Positions 14,981-22,858 of a DNA stretch of 64,000 nt are shown here, piece after piece. The DNA is taken from NCBI GenBank assembly GCA_937873135.1, contig CALMVQ010000163.1:1-64000 (forward strand), in the 5' to 3' direction. The stretch's first letter is position 1, and every line of letters starts with the position of its first letter. Under the pieces are notes generated by a model. The model did not search any database. It saw only the letters and a list, made by a program, of their open reading frames with translations, and was not told where the DNA came from. This DNA comes from an uncultured Scytonema sp. Its GTDB lineage: Bacteria; Cyanobacteriota; Cyanobacteriia; Cyanobacteriales; Nostocaceae. Made by a program: the position numbers and the translations under genes.

Positions 14981-17491
14981 TTAAGAACCGCGAAGAAAAG
15001 ATGTAACTATGTCTCTTACCTTAGCGGCGGTATCTTGTTGCAATGCTAATGAAGCGATCGCATTCGCTTCCATGACTGTCAACTCGACGACGCGAGACTT
15101 AAATGCAGGAATTGCTTGGGGATTAAGACTAATCTCATCCAGTCCCAATCCTAGTAAAATCGGTACAGCGTCAAGATCTGCAGCGACTTCTCCACATAAC
15201 CCAACCCAGATCTCGGCTTTATGTGCAGCTTGAACGGTTTGCTGAATCATATGCAGTACTGCGGGATGTAAGGCATCAGCTAAAGAGGCAACTCTTGGGT
15301 TTGTGCGATCGCAAGCCATGACATACTGACTAAGATCGTTTGTGCCAATACTGAAAAAGTCCACTTCTTTCGCTAAGCGATCGGCTAGTGTCACAGCCGA
15401 GGGCACCTCCACCATGATACCCACTTCCATTGCTTCATCGAATGGAATACCTTCTTGACGTAGTTCAGCTTGTACGTCCATCAGAAATACTTTGGCTGCT
15501 TGTACTTCTTCAACAGTTGCAATCATCGGAAACATAATCTTAATCTGGTTTCCTGCACTAGCTCTACAAATCGCTCGCAACTGCGTTTTGAAAATATCTG
15601 GATGTGCTAAACAGATACGAATTCCACGCCAGCCCAAAAATGGGTTAGTTTCCGAGGGCATATCAAAGTAAGGAAGTGGCTTGTCTCCGCCAATATCTAG
15701 GGTGCGAATAATCAAGGGACGTTGATCAAGAACTTGGGCAATTGCTTGATAAACTGCCAATTGTTCTTCTTCAGAAGGAGCGTTGGCGTGCTGTAAATAA
15801 AGGAACTCAGTGCGGAACAGTCCTACACCTTCTGCACCACAGGTAAGAGCAAGTTTGGCGTCTGAGATACTTCCAATATTAGCAAATACACTTATACGTT
15901 GACCATCACGAGTCATTGCTGGCTCATGCGTACCTGCAAACACAAACTTTTGTGCAGCTTGCCATGCATCCCGCTTGGCATTAAGTGTAGCTAAGAGATC
16001 TGGTTGTGGCTCTATCCATACTTCCCCAGTTTCACCATCCAGTGCTATAAGAGTACCATTTGCGAGCTGTAATATATCATTTGGTACACCGACAACTTCT
16101 GGTATTCCTAGAGAACGGGCGATCATGGCACTATGAGAAGTAGCACTGCCAGAAGTCGTACAAATACCCAGTACCTGTGTTGGATTTAGCCTAGCGGTGT
16201 CAGAGGGAGTTAACTCCGAAGCTACCAAAATGACTGGCTCACTAGAGTTTAGTTGAGAAGGCTCATTCCCCGTTAAAAGTCGTTGCACTCTTTGCCCCAC
16301 GTCAATGACATCAGCAACTCGTTCTTGTAAATATGAGTCTTCCAAGCGGCGGTAATTGTTCGCTAGCTCATCAATAACCGCTTGCCAAGCAGCTTCAGCA
16401 TTCAGATGCTGTGTAAAGATGCATTGGTGAACCTGCTCAATCAGTACTGGATCTTCTAAAAAAAGCAGATGGGCATCAAAGATAGCAGCTTCTGCATCAC
16501 CAATTTGAGTAGATGCTTCCGAGAGTAAAGCTTGAATTTCCTGTTGTGCCGTTTGAAAAGCTATACGTACCCGTTGTGACTCTCCTTCCACATCATCTAC
16601 GTGATATTGCTGGATAATAAGGGGAGTGGAGTGATGCAGGAAAACAGGTGCGATCGCCACCCCCGCAGAGACAGGGATTCCTTGGAGGTGAGAGGGAGAG
16701 ATAGAGAGGGGAGAGGGCGGAGCAGGGGCGACAGGGTGAGCAAACTCTATTTCCCCAAAGTTACTTTCTGCTAGTGCTTGCAATGCAGCTAACGCCTCAT
16801 TTGCATCAAAGCCAGTAGCAGTAATAGCAAGTTCATGTCCTTGACGCACACCTAAAGTTGCTACCTGGTTAATACTGTCACCACGGACTGCTTCAGTACC
16901 CTTAGTTAAATTTTTAACTTGAATTTGAGATTGAAACCGGGCCGCCGTGGCGACAAACCGAGATGCTGGACGGGCGTGCAATCCTAACCTATTATTGACA
17001 ATAATATGGATTTCATGAGTGACTTGTCCCAAGTCATTTGTCATTTGTCCTTCACTAGTAACTAATGAGGGTTGACTAATGACTATACCCAATTGAGTTG
17101 CTTTTGCGACTAATGCTCCTCGGGCTTCAGCCATCACTTGCTCAACATTACAGCCAGATGCTGCGGCAACGGCTGCAGCCATAGCACCTTCTACTAACGG
17201 TGCTTCACACAAATGCACTTTGTGTCGCTGTTCTTGTGTAAGAAACTCTAACGCCATTTCTGCACTCATCAAGGCGCTACCCAGATCCATTAAGATGATA
17301 ACACCCTCATCGCTGTAAACCGAGGTGATCGCTTCATAGACTTGCATGGCATCTGTGCCTAACGGGTTATCCGGATCGTTAATTCCTGCAGCTACAGCAA
17401 GAGAGACTTTACCCTGAACCATCTGCGTCACCAGATCACGTATTCCTTGGGCTAATTGAAAACTGTGAGAGACAATGATAATTCCAACCAC
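14981..17491 (-). CDS. dhaM: DhaM-HPr-Enzyme I fusion, phosphoryl donor for dihydroxyacetone kinase
   Basis: An 836-residue fusion of three PTS parts. Residues 1-130 are DhaM (EIIA-Man fold) with phospho-His9 in IIIVSHS; residues about 158-248 are HPr with His172 in GLHARPAS and the regulatory-type serine region GDSINQVATLGV; a Pro/Ser linker (PVAPAPPSPLSISPSHLQ) leads at about 270 to a complete Enzyme I with His453 in TSGSATSHSAMIAR, the PEP-binding core (RTLDIGGDKPLPYF, IMVEVPSAV) and the catalytic Cys in GLCGEVAAD. It should pass phosphate from PEP through three histidines to ADP bound on DhaL. It follows dhaK, dhaL and an unknown gene, with a 209-bp repeat-bearing gap before it. The E. 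coli DhaM has only a truncated EI; this one appears full length. Confidence 0.92.
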   Translation of the reverse strand: MVGIIIVSHSFQLAQGIRDLVTQMVQGKVSLAVAAGINDPDNPLGTDAMQVYEAITSVYSDEGVIILMDLGSALMSAEMALEFLTQEQRHKVHLCEAPLVEGAMAAAVAAASGCNVEQVMAEARGALVAKATQLGIVISQPSLVTSEGQMTNDLGQVTHEIHIIVNNRLGLHARPASRFVATAARFQSQIQVKNLTKGTEAVRGDSINQVATLGVRQGHELAITATGFDANEALAALQALAESNFGEIEFAHPVAPAPPSPLSISPSHLQGIPVSAGVAIAPVFLHHSTPLIIQQYHVDDVEGESQRVRIAFQTAQQEIQALLSEASTQIGDAEAAIFDAHLLFLEDPVLIEQVHQCIFTQHLNAEAAWQAVIDELANNYRRLEDSYLQERVADVIDVGQRVQRLLTGNEPSQLNSSEPVILVASELTPSDTARLNPTQVLGICTTSGSATSHSAMIARSLGIPEVVGVPNDILQLANGTLIALDGETGEVWIEPQPDLLATLNAKRDAWQAAQKFVFAGTHEPAMTRDGQRISVFANIGSISDAKLALTCGAEGVGLFRTEFLYLQHANAPSEEEQLAVYQAIAQVLDQRPLIIRTLDIGGDKPLPYFDMPSETNPFLGWRGIRICLAHPDIFKTQLRAICRASAGNQIKIMFPMIATVEEVQAAKVFLMDVQAELRQEGIPFDEAMEVGIMVEVPSAVTLADRLAKEVDFFSIGTNDLSQYVMACDRTNPRVASLADALHPAVLHMIQQTVQAAHKAEIWVGLCGEVAADLDAVPILLGLGLDEISLNPQAIPAFKSRVVELTVMEANAIASLALQQDTAAKVRDIVTSFLRGS

Positions 17492-17649
17492 GGCACACCG
17501 TCAACTTTGTTGAGAAGCTTTTACTCACACACTTAATCTATGCTGCTATTTGCTGCATGTATAGAGTGTCTTAACGAAGTGTAATGCACCTCATCAAGAG
17601 TGAACAAGGTGCTAATCTTCTCATTCGTCTTTACTACAATTCATCTCCG

Positions 17650-17729
17650 CCCCTACGACTGTACGGGCAGGTTTACCAGCTCACTAACAAAGCAATAAAA
17701 TCAATCGATAAAACCTGCCCCTACGACTG
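17650..17729. repeat. CCCCTACGACTG repeat pair, partly inverted
   Basis: CCCCTACGACTG occurs twice in the same orientation (17650-17661 and 17718-17729), and CGGGCAGGTTTA (17664-17675) is inverted relative to TAAAACCTGCCC (17709-17720). The downstream part forms the last codons of the adjacent unknown gene (encoding VVGAGFID), so a dispersed repeat defines that protein's C-terminus. Related GGGGCGGGTTT/AAACCCGCC sequences recur near 46266 and 62768-62826. Confidence 0.65.
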
Positions 17730-18051
17730 AATTTTTACCTTTTGACTTCCGCCTTGTGGTACTAGCTCCAACAACTATCTGTGCTATACCAGTTGCAGTC
17801 TGTCCTTTTTTATACTTTAATTCTTCCATTAATTCACTAAAAATTGCTTTTTCTCTAATGCCTGCATAGTCTTCTACAGCATTCTGTATATCGAGTAACT
17901 CCTCTAGCTCTCGTGCCTGCTTTGGTATCAAATCTCGACGTTCAACGGCATAGATAATTTCTCCTAGCATTATCAATTTCGATTCTACTGGAATACGATT
18001 TTTTAGTCCCTGCATAATTCTTTGTTTAAAGCTATCGAAAAGATTGTCCAT
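17701..18051 (-). CDS. Unrecognised protein inside the dha cluster
   Basis: I do not recognise this 116-residue protein. It is predicted helical and charged for the first 75 residues (DNLFDSFKQRIMQGLKNRIP, LIPKQARELEELLDIQNAVED), then basic (TRRKSKGKNS), and ends VVGAGFID, which is encoded by a dispersed repeat. No signal peptide or membrane segment. It lies 29 bp after dhaL in the same direction, so it is probably co-transcribed with dhaKL, but position is the only reason to link it with dihydroxyacetone metabolism. Confidence 0.55.
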   Translation of the reverse strand: MDNLFDSFKQRIMQGLKNRIPVESKLIMLGEIIYAVERRDLIPKQARELEELLDIQNAVEDYAGIREKAIFSELMEELKYKKGQTATGIAQIVVGASTTRRKSKGKNSVVGAGFID

Positions 18052-18080
18052 TGTCTATTTCCTCTCTAGTTAAAATGACT

Positions 18081-18701
18081 TTAGAGCGTTTCTAACAAAC
18101 ACTTCAACATCAAATAACTTGAAGTCGCTCCTGGATCTTGATTTCCCACACTGCGTTCTCCCAAGTAGCTAGCCCGCCCTTTCTTTGCAATCATTGGGAT
18201 AGTATTTTTCATACTTTGTTCAGCTTTTGCTACAGCAAGTTGCATTGCTTCATGCATACCCTTACCTTCTCCAACAGCTTGACTAAAAGCTGTTACAGCA
18301 GGGGATAGCACATCTATCATTGTCTTATCGCCTAATTGCGCTTTGCCGCGTTGAAGTACCCCATCCAAACCTGCTTGCAGCATCTCGAGCATATCTTCCT
18401 CAGTCAATTCATGCTTACCTGTGATAACTGTACTTGCACGAAGAAAAAATGTGCCATAAAGAGGACCACTTGCACCTCCTACGGAGGAAATAAGTGTCAT
18501 GCTGACTGTTTTCAAAATAGTACCGATGTCTTTGTCGGCGACACTTGCTAAGCTCGCTGTCGCCTTTTGAAAACCACGGCTCATATTCATCCCGTGATCC
18601 GCATCACCGATCGCTGCATCTAATTGAGTCAAATAGTCTTTATTCTGTTCTATCTCTGTAGCAAATGCCTGCAACCATTGCAAAATTTGTTGTTTTTTCA
18701 T
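18081..18701 (-). CDS. dhaL: Dihydroxyacetone kinase subunit DhaL
   Basis: ADP-binding subunit of PEP-dependent dihydroxyacetone kinase. It keeps ADP bound as a cofactor, is rephosphorylated by DhaM and phosphorylates DHA on DhaK. The Mg-ADP motif is clear (LDAAIGDADHGMNMSRGF), followed by the SVGGASGPLYGTFFLRA and GDKTMIDVLSPA stretches and a C-terminal RASYLGERSVGNQDPGATSS. The ATG at 18699-18701 (MKKQQILQWLQ) is preferred over an upstream ATG that would add nine residues (MRFSAVFNY) and nearly touch the dhaK stop. About 206 aa, normal for DhaL. Confidence 0.92.
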   Translation of the reverse strand: MKKQQILQWLQAFATEIEQNKDYLTQLDAAIGDADHGMNMSRGFQKATASLASVADKDIGTILKTVSMTLISSVGGASGPLYGTFFLRASTVITGKHELTEEDMLEMLQAGLDGVLQRGKAQLGDKTMIDVLSPAVTAFSQAVGEGKGMHEAMQLAVAKAEQSMKNTIPMIAKKGRASYLGERSVGNQDPGATSSYLMLKCLLETL

Positions 18702-18736
18702 ATAATTAAATACTGCGCTGAAGCGCAACTACGAAC

Positions 18737-19810
18737 TTAGATTCCCCAGCGCAAACTTGGTGTTTTGACAGGTGCATCCCATAACTGGATCATCTCATCA
18801 TCTAGCTTGAGTAGGGTTATTGAACAACCTTGCATATCTAAAGAAGTCATGTAAGGACCAATCAGGTTGCGTACAATCTGCAATGAGTGTTTTTCACAAA
18901 CTTCTACAAGCTGGCGGTAGATAATATAGAGTTCGCTGAGGGGCGTTCCACCCATGCTGTTAACGAAAGCTAAAACTTTGTCGCCCTTCTCAAAAGCGTG
19001 ATTCATCAGTTCCACATCTACCCATTCCCCTTTGTCTTCATCCCATTCTCGCACGGTTCGGCTGTAGGATATATCTTCAATGATAGACATTGCAAGCATT
19101 TGAGCAATCTCATCAGCTGATTTGATGCTCATGCGTTCCCTTCCTGGTTCACCGTGAATTCCGATGCCCATTTCTACTTCGCGATCGCCCAATGCAAAAG
19201 TCGGCGTTCCTTTGGCGGGGACTGTGCAAGAAGTCAGTGCTATTCCCATACTCCGCCCATTGAGGTTAACTCGCCGACACAAAGAAGCGACTCTTTGCAA
19301 ATCATAACCCTGCTCTGTAGCGGCACCACAAATTTTTTCTGCTAGTACAGTGGTTCCCACACCACGGCGTCCCTGAGTGTAGAGGCTGTCTTTCACGGCT
19401 ACATCATCATCAATCAAAATGTTTAGCACTCGGATGCCCTCACTACGAGCCAACTCAGTTGCCATTTCAAAGTTCATAATATCGCCACTGTAATTCTTGA
19501 CGATATAAAGGATACCTGCGCCACCATCGACTTTCTTAGCAGCTTCCAGCATTTGATCAGGAGTCGGTGAGGTGAACACCTCTCCAGGACATGCAGCATC
19601 AAGCATTCCTATCCCTACAAAGCCACCGTGCATCGGTTCGTGACCACTTCCACCACCTGAAACAATTGCTACCTTACCATGTTTAGGTGCATCGGTTCGA
19701 TAGATAAAGGTGGGATCATGGTGAACCTTGATGAGATCGGGATGAGCCACTGCCATACCTTCTAGACTTTCACGTACAAAGTCAACAGGTGCATTAATCA
19801 GCTTTTTCAT
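18737..19810 (-). CDS. dhaK: Dihydroxyacetone kinase subunit DhaK
   Basis: Substrate-binding subunit. His219 in [12 protein letters not shown] is the residue that binds dihydroxyacetone covalently as a hemiaminal; [19 protein letters not shown] near residues 52-70 is the conserved nucleotide/phosphate-like loop with the second active-site His. Length 357 aa is standard. It is the first gene of dhaK-dhaL-unknown-dhaM, 35 bp ahead of the dhaL ATG. The operon would feed DHA into glycolysis as DHAP. No DhaR/DhaS/DhaQ regulator is present next to it. Confidence 0.93.
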   Translation of the reverse strand: MKKLINAPVDFVRESLEGMAVAHPDLIKVHHDPTFIYRTDAPKHGKVAIVSGGGSGHEPMHGGFVGIGMLDAACPGEVFTSPTPDQMLEAAKKVDGGAGILYIVKNYSGDIMNFEMATELARSEGIRVLNILIDDDVAVKDSLYTQGRRGVGTTVLAEKICGAATEQGYDLQRVASLCRRVNLNGRSMGIALTSCTVPAKGTPTFALGDREVEMGIGIHGEPGRERMSIKSADEIAQMLAMSIIEDISYSRTVREWDEDKGEWVDVELMNHAFEKGDKVLAFVNSMGGTPLSELYIIYRQLVEVCEKHSLQIVRNLIGPYMTSLDMQGCSITLLKLDDEMIQLWDAPVKTPSLRWGI

Positions 19811-19970
19811 AACTTTTTTTATTAACTGCTAAGACGCCTTCGCCGTTAGACTTCTCCAAAAAAAGAACGCCATGAGAACGAAGAGAGTTCACGAATTATT
19901 TTAGACCTCAGTTGTGTCTCCCTTCGCTAAAAGTTCAAAAATGATCACCGCTGAAATCCTTAACCCTCAA

Positions 19971-20011
19971 ATTCAGATCCCCGACTTCTTTAAGAAATCG
20001 GGGATCTGAAT
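19971..20011. repeat. 41-bp palindromic intergenic repeat
   Basis: The sequence reads attcagatccccga at one end and tcggggatctgaat at the other, giving a near-perfect hairpin with 14-bp matching outer arms. It lies between divergent dhaK and the fucosidase gene. It resembles the dispersed ATCCCCGA...TCGGGGAT palindromes found in many cyanobacterial genomes. It lacks a following T run, so termination is unlikely. Confidence 0.65.
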
Positions 20012-20090
20012 GCGACTATCCTACAAAATAAAGGGAGTTCCAGAATCATTTAAGATTATTATACAAGTTGTCTCTTAAAAACAAAAAATT

Positions 20091-21362
20091 TTGATTTCAC
20101 AAAATGTAAAGAACTGGTTTGTCACGGCTCGATTTGGGATGTTTATTCACTGGGGACATAGTTCTCAACGTGGGTGCGAATTATCATGGCCTCTTGTGGG
20201 CGGTGTATTTAGTTTGCCGTTTTGTAATAACATTCCTGTAAATGAATATCACAGTACAGCAGCAACATTTAACCCACAAAAATATAATCCTCAAGAATGG
20301 GCACAATTAGCTAAACGCATGGGAATGCAGTATGCCATCTTGACAGTGAAACATCACGATGGCTTTGCCATGTTCGACACAGAACAGTCGGATTTTTCAA
20401 TTAAAAATTCGTCTTACAGCAAAGATATTGTACGAGAATTTGTGGACGCTATGCGATCGCATGGAATTCGCATTGGCTTGTACTTTTCATTAATTGACTG
20501 GCATCATCCAGATTATCCTGCCTTTACTGAAGCTGACAAACCTTATGTTTTCGGTCAATATCGTCAGCCGACGCCCAAACAATGGCAGCGATTCACTGAT
20601 TTTATGTTTGCCCAAGTGCAAGAATTGCTAACAAATTACGGTAAAATAGATATTATCTGGTTTGATGGTAGTTGGGAACGTACTCCTGAACAATGGCAAG
20701 CACAAAAATTAAACGATTTAATTCGTTCTTTGCAGCCAGATATTTTAATCAATGATCGCTTGCCTGGTTTTGGTGACTTCAGTACTCCAGAACAGTTCAT
20801 TCCACCTCAGCCACCTGAATCTGCCTGGGAAACTTGCATGACAATTAATGAAAGTTGGGGCTACAATTCAGCTGATACCAACTTTAAAACTGCGCGGCAG
20901 TTAATTCATGCACTTTGTGAAGTGGCAGGTAAAGGCGGTAATTTACTATTAAATATTAGCCCAATGGGGGATGGAACTATTCAGCCAGAATTAGTTGAAC
21001 GCTTGGCAGTACTGGAAACATGGATGGCAAAGCATAGCGAAAGTATTCTGGAAACGCAGCCTGGATTGGAACCTTGGCAGTTTTATGGAACTTCAACACG
21101 TAAGGAAAACAGAGTTTATTTACACTTACTATTAAAACCATATGATACTTTCACCGTGCGCGGAGTGCCGATTGAGAGAGTAAAGTCCGTGCAAGTTTTA
21201 GCTAACGCAAGAGAACTTAACTACACGAAGCGTTGTGCAATTATAGATACATTATTCAATCCCGATCCATTAGGGGAATTGACAATTACTGTGCCAGAAT
21301 CAGCGATTGATCCCTACGCTACAGTCATCACAATTGATTTTACTCCTGCGAATATAGATTAG
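20091..21362 (+). CDS. GH29 alpha-L-fucosidase
   Basis: Glycoside hydrolase family 29, retaining enzyme that releases L-fucose from glycans. Seen: the family-defining N-terminus (WFVTARFGMFIHWGHSS), KHHDGF at 87-92 and the catalytic nucleophile Asp192 in DIIWFDGSW. Length 423 aa covers the barrel and a short C-terminal beta domain (VQVLANARELNYTKR). The start codon is TTG. No signal peptide is visible, so it probably acts in the cytosol. The final codons are followed directly by a MITE whose first three bases are the TAG stop; the uninterrupted gene would have ended about three residues later. It stands beside, but divergent from, the dha operon. Confidence 0.9.
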   Translation: MISQNVKNWFVTARFGMFIHWGHSSQRGCELSWPLVGGVFSLPFCNNIPVNEYHSTAATFNPQKYNPQEWAQLAKRMGMQYAILTVKHHDGFAMFDTEQSDFSIKNSSYSKDIVREFVDAMRSHGIRIGLYFSLIDWHHPDYPAFTEADKPYVFGQYRQPTPKQWQRFTDFMFAQVQELLTNYGKIDIIWFDGSWERTPEQWQAQKLNDLIRSLQPDILINDRLPGFGDFSTPEQFIPPQPPESAWETCMTINESWGYNSADTNFKTARQLIHALCEVAGKGGNLLLNISPMGDGTIQPELVERLAVLETWMAKHSESILETQPGLEPWQFYGTSTRKENRVYLHLLLKPYDTFTVRGVPIERVKSVQVLANARELNYTKRCAIIDTLFNPDPLGELTITVPESAIDPYATVITIDFTPANID

Positions 21363-21453
21363 GACTTACGCAAACTCTACTCATTCTTGGCGTACAAGAG
21401 CGTCTTGGCGGTTCAATAAATTAAGCCTTTTGGCAACTTTTGCCTAAGTCCTA
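21360..21453. mobile_element. 94-bp MITE with TAGGACTTA ends and a 5-bp target duplication
   Basis: The left end TAGGACTTACGCAAA and the right end TTTGCCTAAGTCCTA are inverted copies with one mismatch in 15. The element is flanked on both sides by TAGAT (21355-21359 and 21454-21458), a perfect 5-bp target-site duplication. No coding capacity. The TAG of the left end is the stop codon of the fucosidase. Confidence 0.85.
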
Positions 21454-21622
21454 TAGATGAAGCTATCTGAATCCTCAATCGAGACAGATAAATGTAACTT
21501 GTGACATTGTTATTTGTCGTTTTTTATACACAAAATTTAAGTATATGGTAAAACCAAGAACGCAAAGCAGAATCTTTTATATCAGGTTCGGTTAATTAGT
21601 TGTAGTTCTCGCGATATTTAAA

Positions 21623-21646
21623 CCCCTCCCCGCACGCGGGGAGGGG
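21623..21646. terminator. GC-rich hairpin between fucosidase and HMA_2 gene
   Basis: CCCCTCCCCGC and GCGGGGAGGGG form a perfect 11-bp stem with a two-base loop, followed on the plus strand by cggtttt. It may end transcription of the fucosidase, though the same sequence type is also a dispersed repeat. The remaining gap between 21454 and 21715 shows nothing else. Confidence 0.5.
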
Positions 21647-21715
21647 CGGTTTTGGCGTCAGACATAACCGGGGTGGGGTTCTTCAAGATTTATAAGCGTT
21701 TATCCGAACTTGATA

Positions 21716-22294
21716 TTACTCGCTTATTGATTTTATTTGACTTGTTGCGTGCAGCTTAATAAAGCTATCAAAGGCATACCAAGCTAATACGTACCAAGGT
21801 ATAATTTCTAACTGTATCCCTTTAACGATTAACTGTCGTACTGCAAGACTGGCAAGTCCTAAAGGAAAAAGGAAGCGAAGATCGACGACACCATTAGTTG
21901 ATACTCTGACTCGCTTGTTCAAGTCAACAACTGCATTCGAGACTTCTGCCGCCGCGTCAGATTTTCCTTCCGCGATATCGCCAAAAATAATGCCTAAATC
22001 CTTTAAAGAGGCGAAAACATTTTCCTGACTACCTTCACTGCCATCTTGTTCAATGGTAATACTACCATTTTGGACATTTGTCCGAACCTGATTGATGTTA
22101 GGATGTGCTTGTAGCGAACTGGCAATTCTTTCTATTTCCCCAGATTGACGGTGAGAGGGTGCAACTCTCAACCGCAGCCGTGTTGGGGTAGAACTAACAA
22201 CTCGTGTATGTATGGGTTTAGATCTTTTTGCTAAAGTTGCTTGCTGCATACTTGTCGGCATCTGCGTGAGACTGCCATAACCATTTTTCAACAC
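21716..22294 (-). CDS. HMA_2-like domain membrane-associated protein
   Basis: A 192-residue protein, last gene of a five-gene block. Residues about 28-85 have a heavy-metal-associated-domain-like fold pattern (TPTRLRLRVAPSHRQSGEIERI, then VRTNVQNGSITIEQD) related to the HMA_2 repeats in its neighbours but without a metal-binding CxxC. Residues about 140-185 contain two hydrophobic stretches (LRFLFPLGLASLAVRQLIV and LEIIPWYVLAWYAFDSFI), so it is likely membrane-anchored. No enzymatic motif. Position suggests an accessory subunit of the P-type ATPase two genes upstream. Function unknown. Confidence 0.68.
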   Translation of the reverse strand: MLKNGYGSLTQMPTSMQQATLAKRSKPIHTRVVSSTPTRLRLRVAPSHRQSGEIERIASSLQAHPNINQVRTNVQNGSITIEQDGSEGSQENVFASLKDLGIIFGDIAEGKSDAAAEVSNAVVDLNKRVRVSTNGVVDLRFLFPLGLASLAVRQLIVKGIQLEIIPWYVLAWYAFDSFIKLHATSQIKSISE

Positions 22295-22320
22295 CTTTGC
22301 AAATCTCCTCCCTTGAAATT

Positions 22321-22354
22321 CGTAATTCGTAATTCAATAAAATTACGAATTACG
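22321..22354. repeat. CGTAATT inverted repeat
   Basis: CGTAATTCGTAATT and AATTACGAATTACG are perfect 14-bp arms around six bases, between the DUF5132 gene and the last gene of the block. Built from two tandem CGTAATT units per arm. It could attenuate transcription into the last gene; there is no clear T run. Confidence 0.6.
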
Positions 22355-22402
22355 TAAGGTTTTCTCTAAGCTTGAGCCAAAGAACAAAAAGCATTGGGAA
22401 AT

Positions 22403-22711
22403 CTACAGCCCGTTCTCAGATACACTGTTAGTAGAGGTAGTATTAACTTCAACTATTGGTAAATCCTTGGAATCAGCGATTTCTGCTCTTGCCTCAGCTA
22501 CCATGTCTTCCCAAGTCTCACCAAGTTCTGCGAATGCTCCCTTGCTTTTTTCATAGAGAACCATTCCGCCTTTAATGAGTGACTTGGCAATCGGTTTACC
22601 CACTCCGGCTACAACTGGAATGAGGACAGGTGCTAAAAGTACTGCACCAATACCAGCTATGATACCAGGTGCGCCAGCGTCTTCAACAAAATCACCTATT
22701 TTTGGTGCCAT
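22403..22711 (-). CDS. DUF5132 small membrane protein
   Basis: A 102-residue protein with one hydrophobic, glycine-spaced helix (APGIIAGIGAVLLAPVLIPV) followed by an amphipathic, acidic helix (TWEDMVAEARAEIADSK). This is the DUF5132 pattern as I recall it. The layout (short N-terminus, glycine-zipper membrane helix, EDxVAEARAE-type helix) resembles mycobacterial PacL/DUF1490 proteins, which act as partners of P-type metal ATPases. It lies directly downstream of such an ATPase here. No histidine is seen in the C-terminal tail, unlike the metal-binding tail of PacL1, so a structural rather than metal-binding role is more likely. Confidence 0.72.
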   Translation of the reverse strand: MAPKIGDFVEDAGAPGIIAGIGAVLLAPVLIPVVAGVGKPIAKSLIKGGMVLYEKSKGAFAELGETWEDMVAEARAEIADSKDLPIVEVNTTSTNSVSENGL

Positions 22712-22858
22712 AATTCTTAACCTCTTGTAATTCAGAAAATTGTACTAAAACCTTCTATCTAACTCTGAGAAGATATTTGCGTCATCCACCTAGGGATTGA
22801 TCTTTCTTTAGTTAGAAGTTAGAAGTTGTGCTTTTTGACAACAAACAACTAAGTATCT

